From positions 124,001 through 188,000 of the forward strand of contig NZ_FMKA01000002.1 in the NCBI RefSeq assembly GCF_900096945.1: a stretch of 64,000 nt of DNA, in the 5' to 3' direction. Below the pieces are notes generated by a model that was given only the letters and a program-made list of their open reading frames with translations, was not told where the DNA came from and made no database searches. Origin of the DNA: Anaerobium acetethylicum (GTDB lineage: Bacteria; Bacillota; Clostridia; Lachnospirales; Lachnospiraceae). A program made the position numbers and the translations under genes. Shown piece after piece: positions 34,911 through 43,547 of this stretch. Each line of letters opens with the position of its first letter. Position 1 is the stretch's first letter.

Positions 34911-36575
34911 ATGTTAAACTATCAGAAATATAAAAGAGTACCTGTTATGAATTATCCTGAAAGGGAATGGCCTAATAAGCAGATCGAGAAGGCGCCTATG
35001 TGGTGCAGCGTCGATTTGAGGGATGGAAACCAGGCACTGATCGAACCAATGGTTGTTGAAGAAAAGATTGAAATGTTCAATCTTCTTGTGAAACTGGGAT
35101 TCAAGGCAATTGAAATCGGTTTCCCATCGGCTTCACAGATCGAGTATGATTTCTTAAGAGAACTCGTTGACAGGAAACTGATTCCTGATGACGTGACGAT
35201 CCAGGTTCTGGTACAGTGCAGGGAGCATCTTATCAAAAGGACTTTTGAATCCCTGGAAGGCATAAAGAATGCAGTTGTGCACATCTATAACTCGACATCG
35301 ACACTTCAGAGGGATGTCGTGTTCGGACTTGAAAAAGATGCAATCAAGCAGATTGCAATCGAAGGAACAAAACTCGTAAAGAAATATGCAGAAGAATTTC
35401 CGGGAAAAATCACACTTGAGTATTCGCCAGAAAGCTTCACGGGAACGGAACTCGACTATGCCCTTGAAGTCTGCACGGCTGTCCAGGAGACCTGGGAGCC
35501 TGACGAGGACAACAAGATCATATTCAACCTGCCGGCAACTGTCGAAATGACTACGCCTAACGTTTATGCAGACCAGATCGAATGGATGCACAGGCATTTC
35601 AAGGACAGGGAAAATATCATTATAAGCGTGCATCCTCACAACGACCGCGGAACCGGCGTAGCAGCTGCAGAACTTGCTCTGCTTGCAGGGGCTGACAGGG
35701 TTGAAGGAACGCTCTTTGGAAACGGCGAAAGAACTGGTAATGTTGATGTGCTGACAGTGGCATACAATATGTTCTCCCAGGGAATCAATCCGGAACTTGA
35801 ACTGGAGCACGTAAACGAAATCATAGAGATCTATGAAAGATGTTGCAAGATTCCTGTACATGTAAGACATCCTTACGCAGGAAAGCTTGTATTTACTGCA
35901 TTCTCCGGCTCACACCAGGATGCGATCAACAAGGGCATCAGGGCAATGAGGGACAGAGGACAGGAAATATGGGAAGTTCCGTATCTTCCGATCGATCCAT
36001 GCGACGTGGGAAGAGAATACGAACCGCTGGTACGTATCAACAGCCAGTCCGGCAAGGGCGGTGTGGCATTCGTTATGGATACCTATTTCGGATACAAGCT
36101 TCCAAAGCCTATGCACAAAGAATTTGCGGATGTCATCCAGAAGATGTCCGAACAGCAGGGCGAGGTTGCGCCTGACCAGATTATGGCCAAATTCGAGGAA
36201 GAATACCTCCAGGCAGCTGAACCTTTCGAATTCCTGAAGGTAAGGGTGGAAGATATCGGAGATACAGACAGCCATGCAAAACTGCTGTTCAAATATAACG
36301 ATGAAGACATACTCGCAGAAGCAGACGGAAACGGACCGATTGATGCCGTTAAGAACGCAATCGAGGAGCATGTCGGCATGGAACTGAAAGTTCTGGACTA
36401 CTCCGAGCATTCACTCGCAGTGGGATCGGATGCCAAGGCTGCCGCTTATATCCAGCTTATGGATAAGAAGACCGGAAACATCACCTATGGCGTTGGATTG
36501 AGCTCCAATATTACAAGGGCTTCCGTAAAAGCGATGTTCAGTGCGATGAACAGGCTTAGCAGGAAAGAGAAGTAA
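34911..36575 (+). CDS. leuA: 2-isopropylmalate synthase, long (LeuA2-like) type
   Basis: The enzyme of 554 residues starts at ATG 34911 behind GGAGGAAATGATT. The HMGL-like TIM barrel has the VDLRDGNQALIEPM metal/catalytic motif and HPHNDRGTGVAAAEL metal ligands. The C-terminal LeuA dimerisation/allosteric domain (about residues 430-550) would bind leucine. It joins acetyl-CoA to 2-oxoisovalerate, the first leucine-specific step. No other leu genes are in the window, so it is a stand-alone gene with its own leader and terminator. Confidence 0.95.
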   Translation: MLNYQKYKRVPVMNYPEREWPNKQIEKAPMWCSVDLRDGNQALIEPMVVEEKIEMFNLLVKLGFKAIEIGFPSASQIEYDFLRELVDRKLIPDDVTIQVLVQCREHLIKRTFESLEGIKNAVVHIYNSTSTLQRDVVFGLEKDAIKQIAIEGTKLVKKYAEEFPGKITLEYSPESFTGTELDYALEVCTAVQETWEPDEDNKIIFNLPATVEMTTPNVYADQIEWMHRHFKDRENIIISVHPHNDRGTGVAAAELALLAGADRVEGTLFGNGERTGNVDVLTVAYNMFSQGINPELELEHVNEIIEIYERCCKIPVHVRHPYAGKLVFTAFSGSHQDAINKGIRAMRDRGQEIWEVPYLPIDPCDVGREYEPLVRINSQSGKGGVAFVMDTYFGYKLPKPMHKEFADVIQKMSEQQGEVAPDQIMAKFEEEYLQAAEPFEFLKVRVEDIGDTDSHAKLLFKYNDEDILAEADGNGPIDAVKNAIEEHVGMELKVLDYSEHSLAVGSDAKAAAYIQLMDKKTGNITYGVGLSSNITRASVKAMFSAMNRLSRKEK

Positions 36576-36605
36576 GTTAATATTCAAATAATTAGTTAAT
36601 TTTAA

Positions 36606-36645
36606 GGCCTGACTTCAATAGTAATATTGAAATCAGGTCTTTTTA
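36606..36645 (+). terminator. Terminator after leuA
   Basis: CCTGACTTCAAT pairs with ATTGAAATCAGG (one mismatch) and is followed by TCTTTTT. It lies in the 295-base gap 36576-36870, whose remainder holds the rfbD promoter and no convincing gene. Confidence 0.88.
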
Positions 36646-36701
36646 TCAGCATGAATTTTAGCGGTTCGATGCAATATAAACGCACAACCCAGAAAAAGAA
36701 A

Positions 36702-36730
36702 TGGCAAGATTCAATAAGCAGTAGTATAAT
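36702..36730 (+). promoter_or_regulatory. Probable promoter for rfbD
   Basis: TGGCAA (36702-36707), a 17-base spacer and TATAAT (36725-36730). The leader to rfbD is about 135 bases and AT-rich. Confidence 0.5.
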
Positions 36731-36870
36731 GGATAGGGTTAACGGGTTAAACCTTAAAATGAAATATAAAAAAGCAACGGAATGGAAGCTGTTTTCCTCA
36801 AAGCGGAATACAAAGATTTTTTTGAAGATTTATTTGTTACTGCGGGAAAAGAAAGGATAGGGTAAATAAG

Positions 36871-37716
36871 ATGAAAAAGATTTTAGTTACAGGAAGTAAT
36901 GGACAGTTAGGAAGAGCTATTAATAAGGTGTTCGAAGGAAATAATGAAATTGAGATAGTAAATACCGATGTGGCAGAACTTGATATTACAAGTATTGATG
37001 CAACAATGGCATTTGTGAAAAATATCAGGCCATATGCAATCATAAACTGTGCGGCACATACAGGGGTTGATGCTTGTGAAACAGATATCGAAAATGCATA
37101 TAAAATAAATGCGATCGGACCAAGAAACTTAAGCATAGCGGCCACTGCTGCTGGTGCTAAAATAGTTCATGTATCAACAGACTATGTGTTTGAGGGGAAT
37201 GGAACCAGGTCATATACGGAATTTGATGCGACGAACCCGCAGGGGGTGTATGGAGCAACAAAACTTGCCGGAGAGAATTTTGTGAAGGAATTCTCAAAAG
37301 AATATTTCATCATTCGAACTGCATGGCTTTATGGGGATGGTAAAAATTTTGTAAAGACAATGCTCCGACTTGCAGAAACGAATGATAAGGTAAGGGTAGT
37401 AGGAGATCAGTTTGGTTCCCCTACAAGCACTGCAGAATTAGCAAGGATGATCGCACATCTTTTGCCAACGGAAAACTATGGTCTGTTCCACGGAACTTGT
37501 GAAGGCAGCTGCAGCTGGGCTGATTTTGCAAAAGAGATATTCAGACAGGCAGAGAAAAACACAGAGGTTGAAGCAATTACAACGGCAGAATATCCGACGC
37601 CAGCAAAGAGACCGGCATACTCCGTTTTAGATAACTTCATGCTTAAACTCACAACAGACTTTACATTTGCACAGTGGCAGGATGCGCTGACGGAATATAT
37701 GAAAGAGCTTGTGTAA
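36871..37716 (+). CDS. rfbD: dTDP-4-dehydrorhamnose reductase
   Basis: The protein of 281 residues has the Rossmann motif VTGSNGQLGRAINKV, the SDR catalytic pair in YGATKLAGE and STDYVFEGNG. It makes the last step to dTDP-L-rhamnose using NAD(P)H. It is separated from rfbB, rfbA and rfbC by three AT-rich genes with their own promoter, an arrangement that suggests insertion of the GT2/DUF2304 block into an rfb cluster. Confidence 0.95.
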   Translation: MKKILVTGSNGQLGRAINKVFEGNNEIEIVNTDVAELDITSIDATMAFVKNIRPYAIINCAAHTGVDACETDIENAYKINAIGPRNLSIAATAAGAKIVHVSTDYVFEGNGTRSYTEFDATNPQGVYGATKLAGENFVKEFSKEYFIIRTAWLYGDGKNFVKTMLRLAETNDKVRVVGDQFGSPTSTAELARMIAHLLPTENYGLFHGTCEGSCSWADFAKEIFRQAEKNTEVEAITTAEYPTPAKRPAYSVLDNFMLKLTTDFTFAQWQDALTEYMKELV

Positions 37717-37778
37717 ACTATTTGATCGAGGAAGTGATGGGATAATCATGGACCTGGTATTCTGCGTAAAAACCGATA

Positions 37779-37807
37779 TTGACCTTTAGTATAAAAATTA
37801 GTATACT
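37779..37807 (+). promoter_or_regulatory. Strong promoter for the GT2-DUF2304-GT2 block
   Basis: TTGACC (37779-37784), a 17-base spacer and TATACT (37802-37807). Confidence 0.7.
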
Positions 37808-37816
37808 TATTGATGT

Positions 37817-37846
37817 TTGAATTTCTAAGGCTTCAAAGGTTATAAT
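37817..37846 (+). promoter_or_regulatory. Second, tandem promoter for the GT2-DUF2304-GT2 block
   Basis: TTGAAT (37817-37822), an 18-base spacer and TATAAT (37841-37846). It would start transcription about 35 bases before the ATG at 37888. Confidence 0.5.
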
Positions 37847-37887
37847 AGGAAATCGAAATGTAAAGGATGAGAATGAGGAGACATTAC

Positions 37888-38610
37888 ATGAATATATTAA
37901 TAATAATACCTGCATATAATGAAGAAGGAAACATTGTGCGGGTAGTGGAAAATTTGAAGAGCAATTATTCGGATTACGATTATATTGTGGTTAATGACGG
38001 ATCCAAAGATAATACTTCGAAGATATGCCATAATAATAATTACAATATTATTGATCTGCCTGTGAATTTAGGGCTGGCAGGTGCGTTCCAAACCGGTCTT
38101 AAATATGCATATTTAAAAGGATACGACTATGCGATCCAGTTTGATGCAGATGGACAGCATCGTGCAGAATTTATTAAGACCATGTATGGCGAAATAAAAA
38201 AAGGATATGACATTGTAATTGGATCCAGATTTTTAGATGAAAAGAAGCCAAAATCACTGCGTATGCTAGGCAGTAATATGATATCAAAAGCGATAAAAAT
38301 GACAACGGGTGTAAGAATTCAGGATCCGACTTCGGGAATGAGGATGCTGAACAGAAACCTGATCCGGGAATTTGCGGTTAATCTGAATTATGGTCCAGAG
38401 CCGGATACGATATCCTATCTGATAAAACAGGGCGTAAAAGTATCCGAAGTTCAGGTGAGTATGGACGAACGAATCGAAGGAGAAAGTTATCTGACTTTTT
38501 CAAGGTCGATGAAATATATGTTGAGGATGATCATTTCCATTGTATTTATCCAGAATGTCAGAAGAAGAGACAAACGATTTGTTAGTGAGAGTGGAGGACA
38601 GAGCAAATGA
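37888..38610 (+). CDS. GT2 glycosyltransferase, DPM1/polyprenyl-phosphate-sugar synthase-like
   Basis: The protein of 240 residues starts MNILIIIPAYNEEGNIVRVV after GAGGAG (start moved from 37867). It has the GT-A motifs VVNDGSKDNTS and QFDADGQH, then DPTSGMRMLNRNLI. This is the DPM1-like group that loads a sugar from a nucleotide onto a polyprenyl phosphate. It lacks obvious membrane segments. The following DUF2304 gene overlaps it by four bases, a pairing common in surface-glycan loci. Confidence 0.85.
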   Translation: MNILIIIPAYNEEGNIVRVVENLKSNYSDYDYIVVNDGSKDNTSKICHNNNYNIIDLPVNLGLAGAFQTGLKYAYLKGYDYAIQFDADGQHRAEFIKTMYGEIKKGYDIVIGSRFLDEKKPKSLRMLGSNMISKAIKMTTGVRIQDPTSGMRMLNRNLIREFAVNLNYGPEPDTISYLIKQGVKVSEVQVSMDERIEGESYLTFSRSMKYMLRMIISIVFIQNVRRRDKRFVSESGGQSK

Positions 38611-38948
38611 CAGTAGTATTTAGAATCGTATTGATTGTTGCATCTATTGCAACGGCATATTTTATGCTGAAAAAAATACAGCAGTCAAAAGTGAAGATTG
38701 AGGATTCTATATTTTGGATCTTGTTTTCCGTGATGCTGATTGTTCTGTGCATAGTTCCGCAACTGGCGGATTTTATGGCAAAACTTCTTGGGATTAAATC
38801 CACGGTGAATTTTATATTCCTATTTATTATTTTCTTGTTACTGATAAAAAACTTTTTGCTTACAATTAAGATGTCCCAGCTTGGTCATAAGACGGAAGAA
38901 TTGATACAAAAAATTGCAATTGATGAAAAGTTAAGGGAGAAAGAATAA
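38607..38948 (+). CDS. DUF2304 small membrane protein
   Basis: The protein of 113 residues has three hydrophobic segments (VVFRIVLIVASIATAYFML, ILFSVMLIVLCIV, FIFLFIIFLLLIKNFLL) and a charged C-terminal helix. This matches DUF2304, typically found beside DPM1-like GT2 genes and thought to anchor or assist them. It overlaps the GT2 gene before (ATGA) and touches the next (TAATG), so the three are translated as a unit. Confidence 0.82.
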   Translation: MTVVFRIVLIVASIATAYFMLKKIQQSKVKIEDSIFWILFSVMLIVLCIVPQLADFMAKLLGIKSTVNFIFLFIIFLLLIKNFLLTIKMSQLGHKTEELIQKIAIDEKLREKE

Positions 38949-39775
38949 TGAAGCAGCCGATGATAAGTATATGTATCCCGGCATACAACAATGAGGGGTT
39001 TATTAAAGAAACAATAGAATCGATTCTGAATCAGACATATAAGAATTTTGAACTGATTGTTGTGGACGACAAATCCCGGGATAACACTGTAAAAGTAGTT
39101 GAAGATATTAAAGATGCACGTATAAAATTGGTTAAGAATGAAAAGAACTTAGGTATGGTAGGAAATTGGAACAGGTGTCTTGAGCTTGCCAATGGAGAAT
39201 ATGTTAAACTGATATGCGCAGATGATATTCTGTACCCGGATTGTGTTGCAAAAGAAGTAAAAGTCCTTGAACATTATCCGAATGTTAACATGGTTGTCAG
39301 CAATACTGCATTAGTCAACAATGATGGAAAAAAAACAGGCGAATTCAGACGATATTTCAAAAAAGGTGTTGTGAAAGGGAAAGAAGTTGTAAAAATGTCT
39401 TTGCTGATCCAAAACTTTTTTGGAGCACCGGTCAATACAATGTTCAGGAAAAAAGCACTTGAAAAATCCGGTAAATTTGATATCGATTTTACCTACATAT
39501 TGGATTTTGATTTATGGATCAGGATAGCAGCTTTGGGAGATATCTATATACTGAAGGAAACTTTGAATGGCTTTAGAATCAGAAATGATTCCAATACAGG
39601 GATGCTTATAAATACAAAACAGGATGTTTACGTTGATGAGCATAAGAGGCTTTTAGAAAAGTATATGCGGCTTGGAACAGTTAAATTTACAAAGTTTGAT
39701 TATAAGTTAAGCATTTTTATCAGAAAGATAAGAAACAGAATGATTAACGTGTACTTGAAATGCTTTGCAAAATAG
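38948..39775 (+). CDS. GT2 family glycosyltransferase
   Basis: The protein of 275 residues has the GT-A start ISICIPAYNNEGFIKETIESILNQTYKNFELIVVDDKSRDNTV and the acceptor-side motif LICADDILYPDC. It probably adds a sugar to the growing glycan in the cytoplasm. The sugar and linkage cannot be read. The gene is AT-richer than the rfb genes on either side, which hints at separate ancestry. Confidence 0.85.
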   Translation: MKQPMISICIPAYNNEGFIKETIESILNQTYKNFELIVVDDKSRDNTVKVVEDIKDARIKLVKNEKNLGMVGNWNRCLELANGEYVKLICADDILYPDCVAKEVKVLEHYPNVNMVVSNTALVNNDGKKTGEFRRYFKKGVVKGKEVVKMSLLIQNFFGAPVNTMFRKKALEKSGKFDIDFTYILDFDLWIRIAALGDIYILKETLNGFRIRNDSNTGMLINTKQDVYVDEHKRLLEKYMRLGTVKFTKFDYKLSIFIRKIRNRMINVYLKCFAK

Positions 39776-39794
39776 AGGGTTAAGTCATTAAACG

Positions 39795-39823
39795 TTGAAA
39801 TAACCAATATTAAATGATATAAT
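39795..39823 (+). promoter_or_regulatory. Promoter for rfbB
   Basis: TTGAAA (39795-39800), a 17-base spacer and TATAAT (39818-39823), about 45 bases before the ATG at 39868. Confidence 0.8.
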
Positions 39824-39867
39824 GTTACAAAAATATGAACAAGATAAGAATATTTGGAGGAAATGTA

Positions 39868-40944
39868 ATGAGAACTTATTTGGTAACAGGCGGAGCGGGA
39901 TTCATCGGATCGAACTATATTCACTATATGTTCAAGAAATACGACAATGAAATCAGAATCATCAACGTAGATGCGTTGACCTATGCAGGAAATCTGGAAA
40001 ATCTAAAAGAAGTAGAAAATAGAGACAACTATACGTTTGTCAAAGCCGATATCCGTGACAAGGAAGCAATCGGAAAGATCTTCGCAGAAAACAACATTGA
40101 CCGCGTTGTGCATTTTGCAGCAGAGAGCCATGTGGACAGAAGTATCCGCAACCCTGAAGTGTTTGTGGAAACCAACGTTTTAGGAACCCTTGTGATGTTA
40201 AATGAAGCAAAAAAAGCATGGGAACTGGAAGACGGAAGCTTCAAAGCTGACAAGAAATTCCTTCATGTATCGACAGACGAAGTTTACGGATCATTAGAGG
40301 AAGAAGGAACATACTTCTATGAAACGACTCCGATCGATCCTCACAGCCCTTATTCGGCAAGCAAGGCATCATCCGACATGCTTGTGAAGGCTTATATAGA
40401 TACCTACAAATTCCCGGCGAACATCACCAACTGCAGCAACAACTACGGTCCTTACCAGTTCCCGGAAAAACTGATTCCGCTTATCATCAACAACGCACTG
40501 CAGGGCAAGAAGCTTCCTGTATACGGAGATGGAAAGAACGTAAGAGACTGGTTATACGTTGACGATCATGCGAAGGCAATCGATATGGTTACGGAAAAAG
40601 GCAGACTTGGAGAAAGATATAATGTCGGCGGACATAACGAAAAGCAGAATATCGAAATTATCAACATCATTATAGAAACATTGCAGGAAATGCTTCCTGA
40701 AAATGATCCGAGACGTGCACATGTAACAACAGACCTTATTACTTATGTAGAAGACAGAAAAGGCCATGACAGAAGATATGCAATTGCTCCTGACAAGATT
40801 AAAGAAGAAATCGGCTGGGAACCTGAAACAATGTTCAAAGAAGGCATCAGACTTACAATCAAATGGTTCTTCGAAAATGAGGATTGGATGAAGAACGTCA
40901 CAAGCGGCGATTACCAGAAATATTATACAGAGATGTACAAATAA
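39868..40944 (+). CDS. rfbB: dTDP-glucose 4,6-dehydratase
   Basis: The enzyme of 358 residues starts MRTYLVTGGAGFIGSNYIHYMF after TTTGGAGGAAATGTA (start moved from 39835). It shows the NAD-binding GxxGxxG, the STDEVYGSLEEEG catalytic region and the YSASKASSD Tyr-x3-Lys pair. It makes dTDP-4-keto-6-deoxyglucose, the second step to dTDP-rhamnose. Confidence 0.97.
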   Translation: MRTYLVTGGAGFIGSNYIHYMFKKYDNEIRIINVDALTYAGNLENLKEVENRDNYTFVKADIRDKEAIGKIFAENNIDRVVHFAAESHVDRSIRNPEVFVETNVLGTLVMLNEAKKAWELEDGSFKADKKFLHVSTDEVYGSLEEEGTYFYETTPIDPHSPYSASKASSDMLVKAYIDTYKFPANITNCSNNYGPYQFPEKLIPLIINNALQGKKLPVYGDGKNVRDWLYVDDHAKAIDMVTEKGRLGERYNVGGHNEKQNIEIINIIIETLQEMLPENDPRRAHVTTDLITYVEDRKGHDRRYAIAPDKIKEEIGWEPETMFKEGIRLTIKWFFENEDWMKNVTSGDYQKYYTEMYK

Positions 40945-40965
40945 TTATCATAAGAAAACGTCGAC

Positions 40966-40988
40966 AGCAGTATCCTCGTGGTACTGCT
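40966..40988 (+). promoter_or_regulatory. Hairpin between rfbB and rfbA
   Basis: AGCAGTA and TACTGCT pair perfectly around a 9-base loop; only AGTTTACG follows, so full termination is unlikely. It may set the relative amounts of rfbB and rfbA transcript. Confidence 0.5.
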
Positions 40989-41021
40989 AGTTTACGTTAA
41001 AGAAAGCAGGAGGTTCTATTC

Positions 41022-41891
41022 ATGAAAGGTATTATATTAGCAGGCGGTTCAGGAACTAGATTGTATCCATTAACAAAGGCGATTTCAAAGCAGATCATGC
41101 CGGTTTATGACAAGCCGATGATCTATTATCCATTATCTACTCTGATGCTTGCAGGAATCCAGGATATTCTGATTATTTCAACACCAAGGGATTTACCTGT
41201 TTTTGAAGAATTGTTCGGAACAGGGGAACAGTTGGGACTGCGCATGTCCTATGCAGTGCAGGAATCCCCGAGAGGACTTGCAGATGCATTTATTATTGGT
41301 GAGGAATTTATCGGAGACGACAATGTGGCACTGGTGCTTGGAGATAATATTTTCTACGGCCAGAGCTTCTCGAAAGTACTGAAGAATGCAGCTTCAAGAG
41401 AAACAGGAGCTACCATCTTCGGTTATTATGTAAAGGATCCAAGAGAATACGGCGTAGTTGAATTCGATGAAGAAGGAAAAGCATTATCGATAGAAGAAAA
41501 ACCAGCTGATCCAAAATCAAACTATGCAGTACCGGGACTTTATTTCTATGACAACGACGTAGTTGAGATTGCGAAGAACGTGAAGCCGTCAGCGCGCGGG
41601 GAAATCGAAATCACAAGCATCAACAACGAATATTTAAGAAGAGGAACTCTTCATGTTGAAACATTAGGACGCGGATTCGCATGGCTGGATACAGGAAACC
41701 ATGATTCCCTCCTTGATGCAGCTGATTTCGTGGCTGCATTCCAGAAACGCCAGGGATTATACATCTCCTGTATCGAAGAGATAGCTTACAAGAGAGGCTT
41801 TATTACAAAAGAACAGCTTCTTGAACTTGCGCAGCCATTATTAAAGACGGAATACGGACAGTATCTGGTAGATGTTGCAAACGGACTTTAG
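41022..41891 (+). CDS. rfbA: Glucose-1-phosphate thymidylyltransferase
   Basis: The protein of 289 residues has the nucleotidyltransferase signature [23 protein letters not shown], the metal-binding [10 protein letters not shown] and [20 protein letters not shown]. It forms dTDP-glucose from dTTP and glucose-1-phosphate, the entry step to rhamnose. The length is normal and GCAGGAGGTTCTATTC precedes the ATG. Confidence 0.97.
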   Translation: MKGIILAGGSGTRLYPLTKAISKQIMPVYDKPMIYYPLSTLMLAGIQDILIISTPRDLPVFEELFGTGEQLGLRMSYAVQESPRGLADAFIIGEEFIGDDNVALVLGDNIFYGQSFSKVLKNAASRETGATIFGYYVKDPREYGVVEFDEEGKALSIEEKPADPKSNYAVPGLYFYDNDVVEIAKNVKPSARGEIEITSINNEYLRRGTLHVETLGRGFAWLDTGNHDSLLDAADFVAAFQKRQGLYISCIEEIAYKRGFITKEQLLELAQPLLKTEYGQYLVDVANGL

Positions 41892-41964
41892 GATATCAGG
41901 AAGTCGCTGGCTGATGAAACTGCCAGTGCATCAAAACAATCAACATGGAAAGAGGTAATTGAAA

Positions 41965-42522
41965 ATGGGTCAGATAACAGTAGAAAAATGTGAGATAGAA
42001 GGATTAATGGTCATTGAACCAAAAGTATTCGGAGATGAAAGAGGATACTTCATGGAAACTTATAATTACAACGATTATAAGGCAGTTGGAATCGACCAGA
42101 ATTTCGTGCAGGACAACCAGTCAAGCTCAATAAGAGGTGTTTTGAGAGGCCTTCACTTCCAGAAGGATTTTCCACAGGACAAGCTTGTAAGGGTTGTCAG
42201 CGGAGAAGTATTTGACGTTGCAGTCGACTTGAGACCAGGCTCTGAAACTTTCGGAAAATGGTACGGGGTTATCCTTTCAGCAGAAAACAAAAAGCAGTTC
42301 TTCATTCCAAAGAATTTTGCACACGGCTTTGTCGTGTTGTCGGAATCGGCTGAATTTGCTTATAAATGCACGGATTTCTATCATCCAAACGATGAAGGCG
42401 GACTTTTATGGAATGACCCTGAAATAGGGATTGAATGGCCGATACCGGCAGACATGGAACTTGTAATTTCTGAAAAAGACCAGAAATGGGACGGAATCAA
42501 AAAAACTTTCGGAACAAAATAG
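41965..42522 (+). CDS. rfbC: dTDP-4-dehydrorhamnose 3,5-epimerase
   Basis: This cupin-fold enzyme of 185 residues has the signature VQDNQSSSIRGVLRGLHFQ with its active-site His, and IPKNFAHGFVVLSESAEFAYKCTDFYHP. It performs the double epimerisation before RfbD. The ATG at 41965 has AGAGGTAATT upstream; the track start is a TTG six bases earlier. Confidence 0.96.
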   Translation: MGQITVEKCEIEGLMVIEPKVFGDERGYFMETYNYNDYKAVGIDQNFVQDNQSSSIRGVLRGLHFQKDFPQDKLVRVVSGEVFDVAVDLRPGSETFGKWYGVILSAENKKQFFIPKNFAHGFVVLSESAEFAYKCTDFYHPNDEGGLLWNDPEIGIEWPIPADMELVISEKDQKWDGIKKTFGTK

Positions 42523-42538
42523 AATTAGTAACTAAAAT

Positions 42539-42582
42539 TCAGCATAAAAGCACCTCGCGAGACGGGGATTCTGAACAGTTAC
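42539..42582 (+). repeat. Dispersed intergenic repeat, copy B
   Basis: TTCAGCATAAAAGCACCTCG followed by CGAGACGGGGATTCTGAACAG and TTAC aligns with copy A with few changes. Flanking TAGTAACT and AGTTACTA, with inner TTCAG and CTGAA, give a long hairpin with the conserved CCTCGCG core in its loop. Confidence 0.78.
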
Positions 42583-42599
42583 TAGAATTATACATAAAC

Positions 42600-42645
42600 A
42601 ATAATATGCCCCCGATTTTTTCCAGCGGGAGGCATATTATTCTGT
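42600..42645 (+). terminator. Terminator-like hairpin after rfbC
   Basis: AATAATATGCC pairs perfectly with GGCATATTATT around CCCGATTTTTTCCAGCGGGA, whose CCCG/CGGG ends extend the stem. Only TCTGTAATT follows. Confidence 0.65.
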
Positions 42646-42688
42646 AATTAGAAAACAGGCATAAATACTCTTTATGATTATATAAAGA

Positions 42689-42711
42689 ACCGCCGGGATA
42701 CAGGCGGTTTT
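42689..42711 (+). terminator. Small hairpin just before wzm
   Basis: ACCGCC and GGCGGT flank GGGATACA and are followed by TTTTC, then the AGGAGGAAACA ribosome site. It could act as a weak attenuator. Confidence 0.4.
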
Positions 42712-42723
42712 CAGGAGGAAACA

Positions 42724-43512
42724 ATGAATATTATTAAAGATATATTTAAAAACAGGAAACTGGTCTTATATCTGTCAAAAAATGATTTTAAGACCAAGTA
42801 TGCCGGATCATACCTTGGAATAATCTGGGCTTTTGTACAGCCCTTAATTACAATACTGCTTTACTGGTTCGTGTTCCAGGTAGGATTAAGATCTCAGAAC
42901 GTCGGCGAGATCCCTTTCGTTCTATGGCTGATGGCAGGACTGATACCGTGGTTCTATTTTTCGGAATCGGTGATCAATGGGACAAACTGTTTCCTGGAAT
43001 ACAGCTACCTTGTAAAAAAGGTTGTATTCGACATCAAGGTGCTCCCTATCGTCAAGGTCATCTCTTCCCTTTATGTGCACGCCTTTTTCATCGCCCTTTT
43101 GGTTGTGGTATATACGGTAAGCGGAAGGTTCCCGGGACTGATCGCCATACAGCTGCTGTACTACACCCTGTGCATGATCATGCTTTCCCTTTCGCTGGTG
43201 TATTTCACATCAGCAGTTGCTATATTTTTTAAGGATGCGACGCAGCTCATCAATATCTTCATGCAGATCGGAGTCTGGATGACCCCTATTATGTGGAATA
43301 TTGCAATCATAAAGGGAAACCTGCTTTATGTGTTCAAGGCAAATCCGATGTATTATGTTGTGGAAGGCTACAGGGACACTATGATCAATGGAATCTGGTT
43401 TTTTGAAAAACCGTCTCTGACTGTCTATTTCTGGGTGTTTGTACTGGTCATGCTGATTTTCAGCAAATATGTATTCACCAGGCTGAAACCGCATTTTTCT
43501 GATTCTTTATAA
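42724..43512 (+). CDS. wzm: Polysaccharide ABC exporter, membrane subunit (Wzm/TagG/RgpC-like)
   Basis: The protein of 262 residues has six membrane segments and the ABC-2 polysaccharide-export pattern: FKTKYAGSYLGIIWAFVQPLITILLYWFVF, then IFMQIGVWMTPIMWN. It moves a lipid-linked glycan across the membrane with the ATPase encoded next. The location just after the rhamnose genes points to a rhamnose-containing polymer. Confidence 0.92.
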   Translation: MNIIKDIFKNRKLVLYLSKNDFKTKYAGSYLGIIWAFVQPLITILLYWFVFQVGLRSQNVGEIPFVLWLMAGLIPWFYFSESVINGTNCFLEYSYLVKKVVFDIKVLPIVKVISSLYVHAFFIALLVVVYTVSGRFPGLIAIQLLYYTLCMIMLSLSLVYFTSAVAIFFKDATQLINIFMQIGVWMTPIMWNIAIIKGNLLYVFKANPMYYVVEGYRDTMINGIWFFEKPSLTVYFWVFVLVMLIFSKYVFTRLKPHFSDSL

Positions 43513-43547
43513 TCGCGGCAGAATAAGAAAGGATATTGTGTAAAAAT

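Noticed and set aside
36627-36860. ORF of 77 aa between leuA and rfbD
   Set aside because: It starts in the leuA terminator and runs across the rfbD promoter; there is no ribosome site and no recognisable domain.
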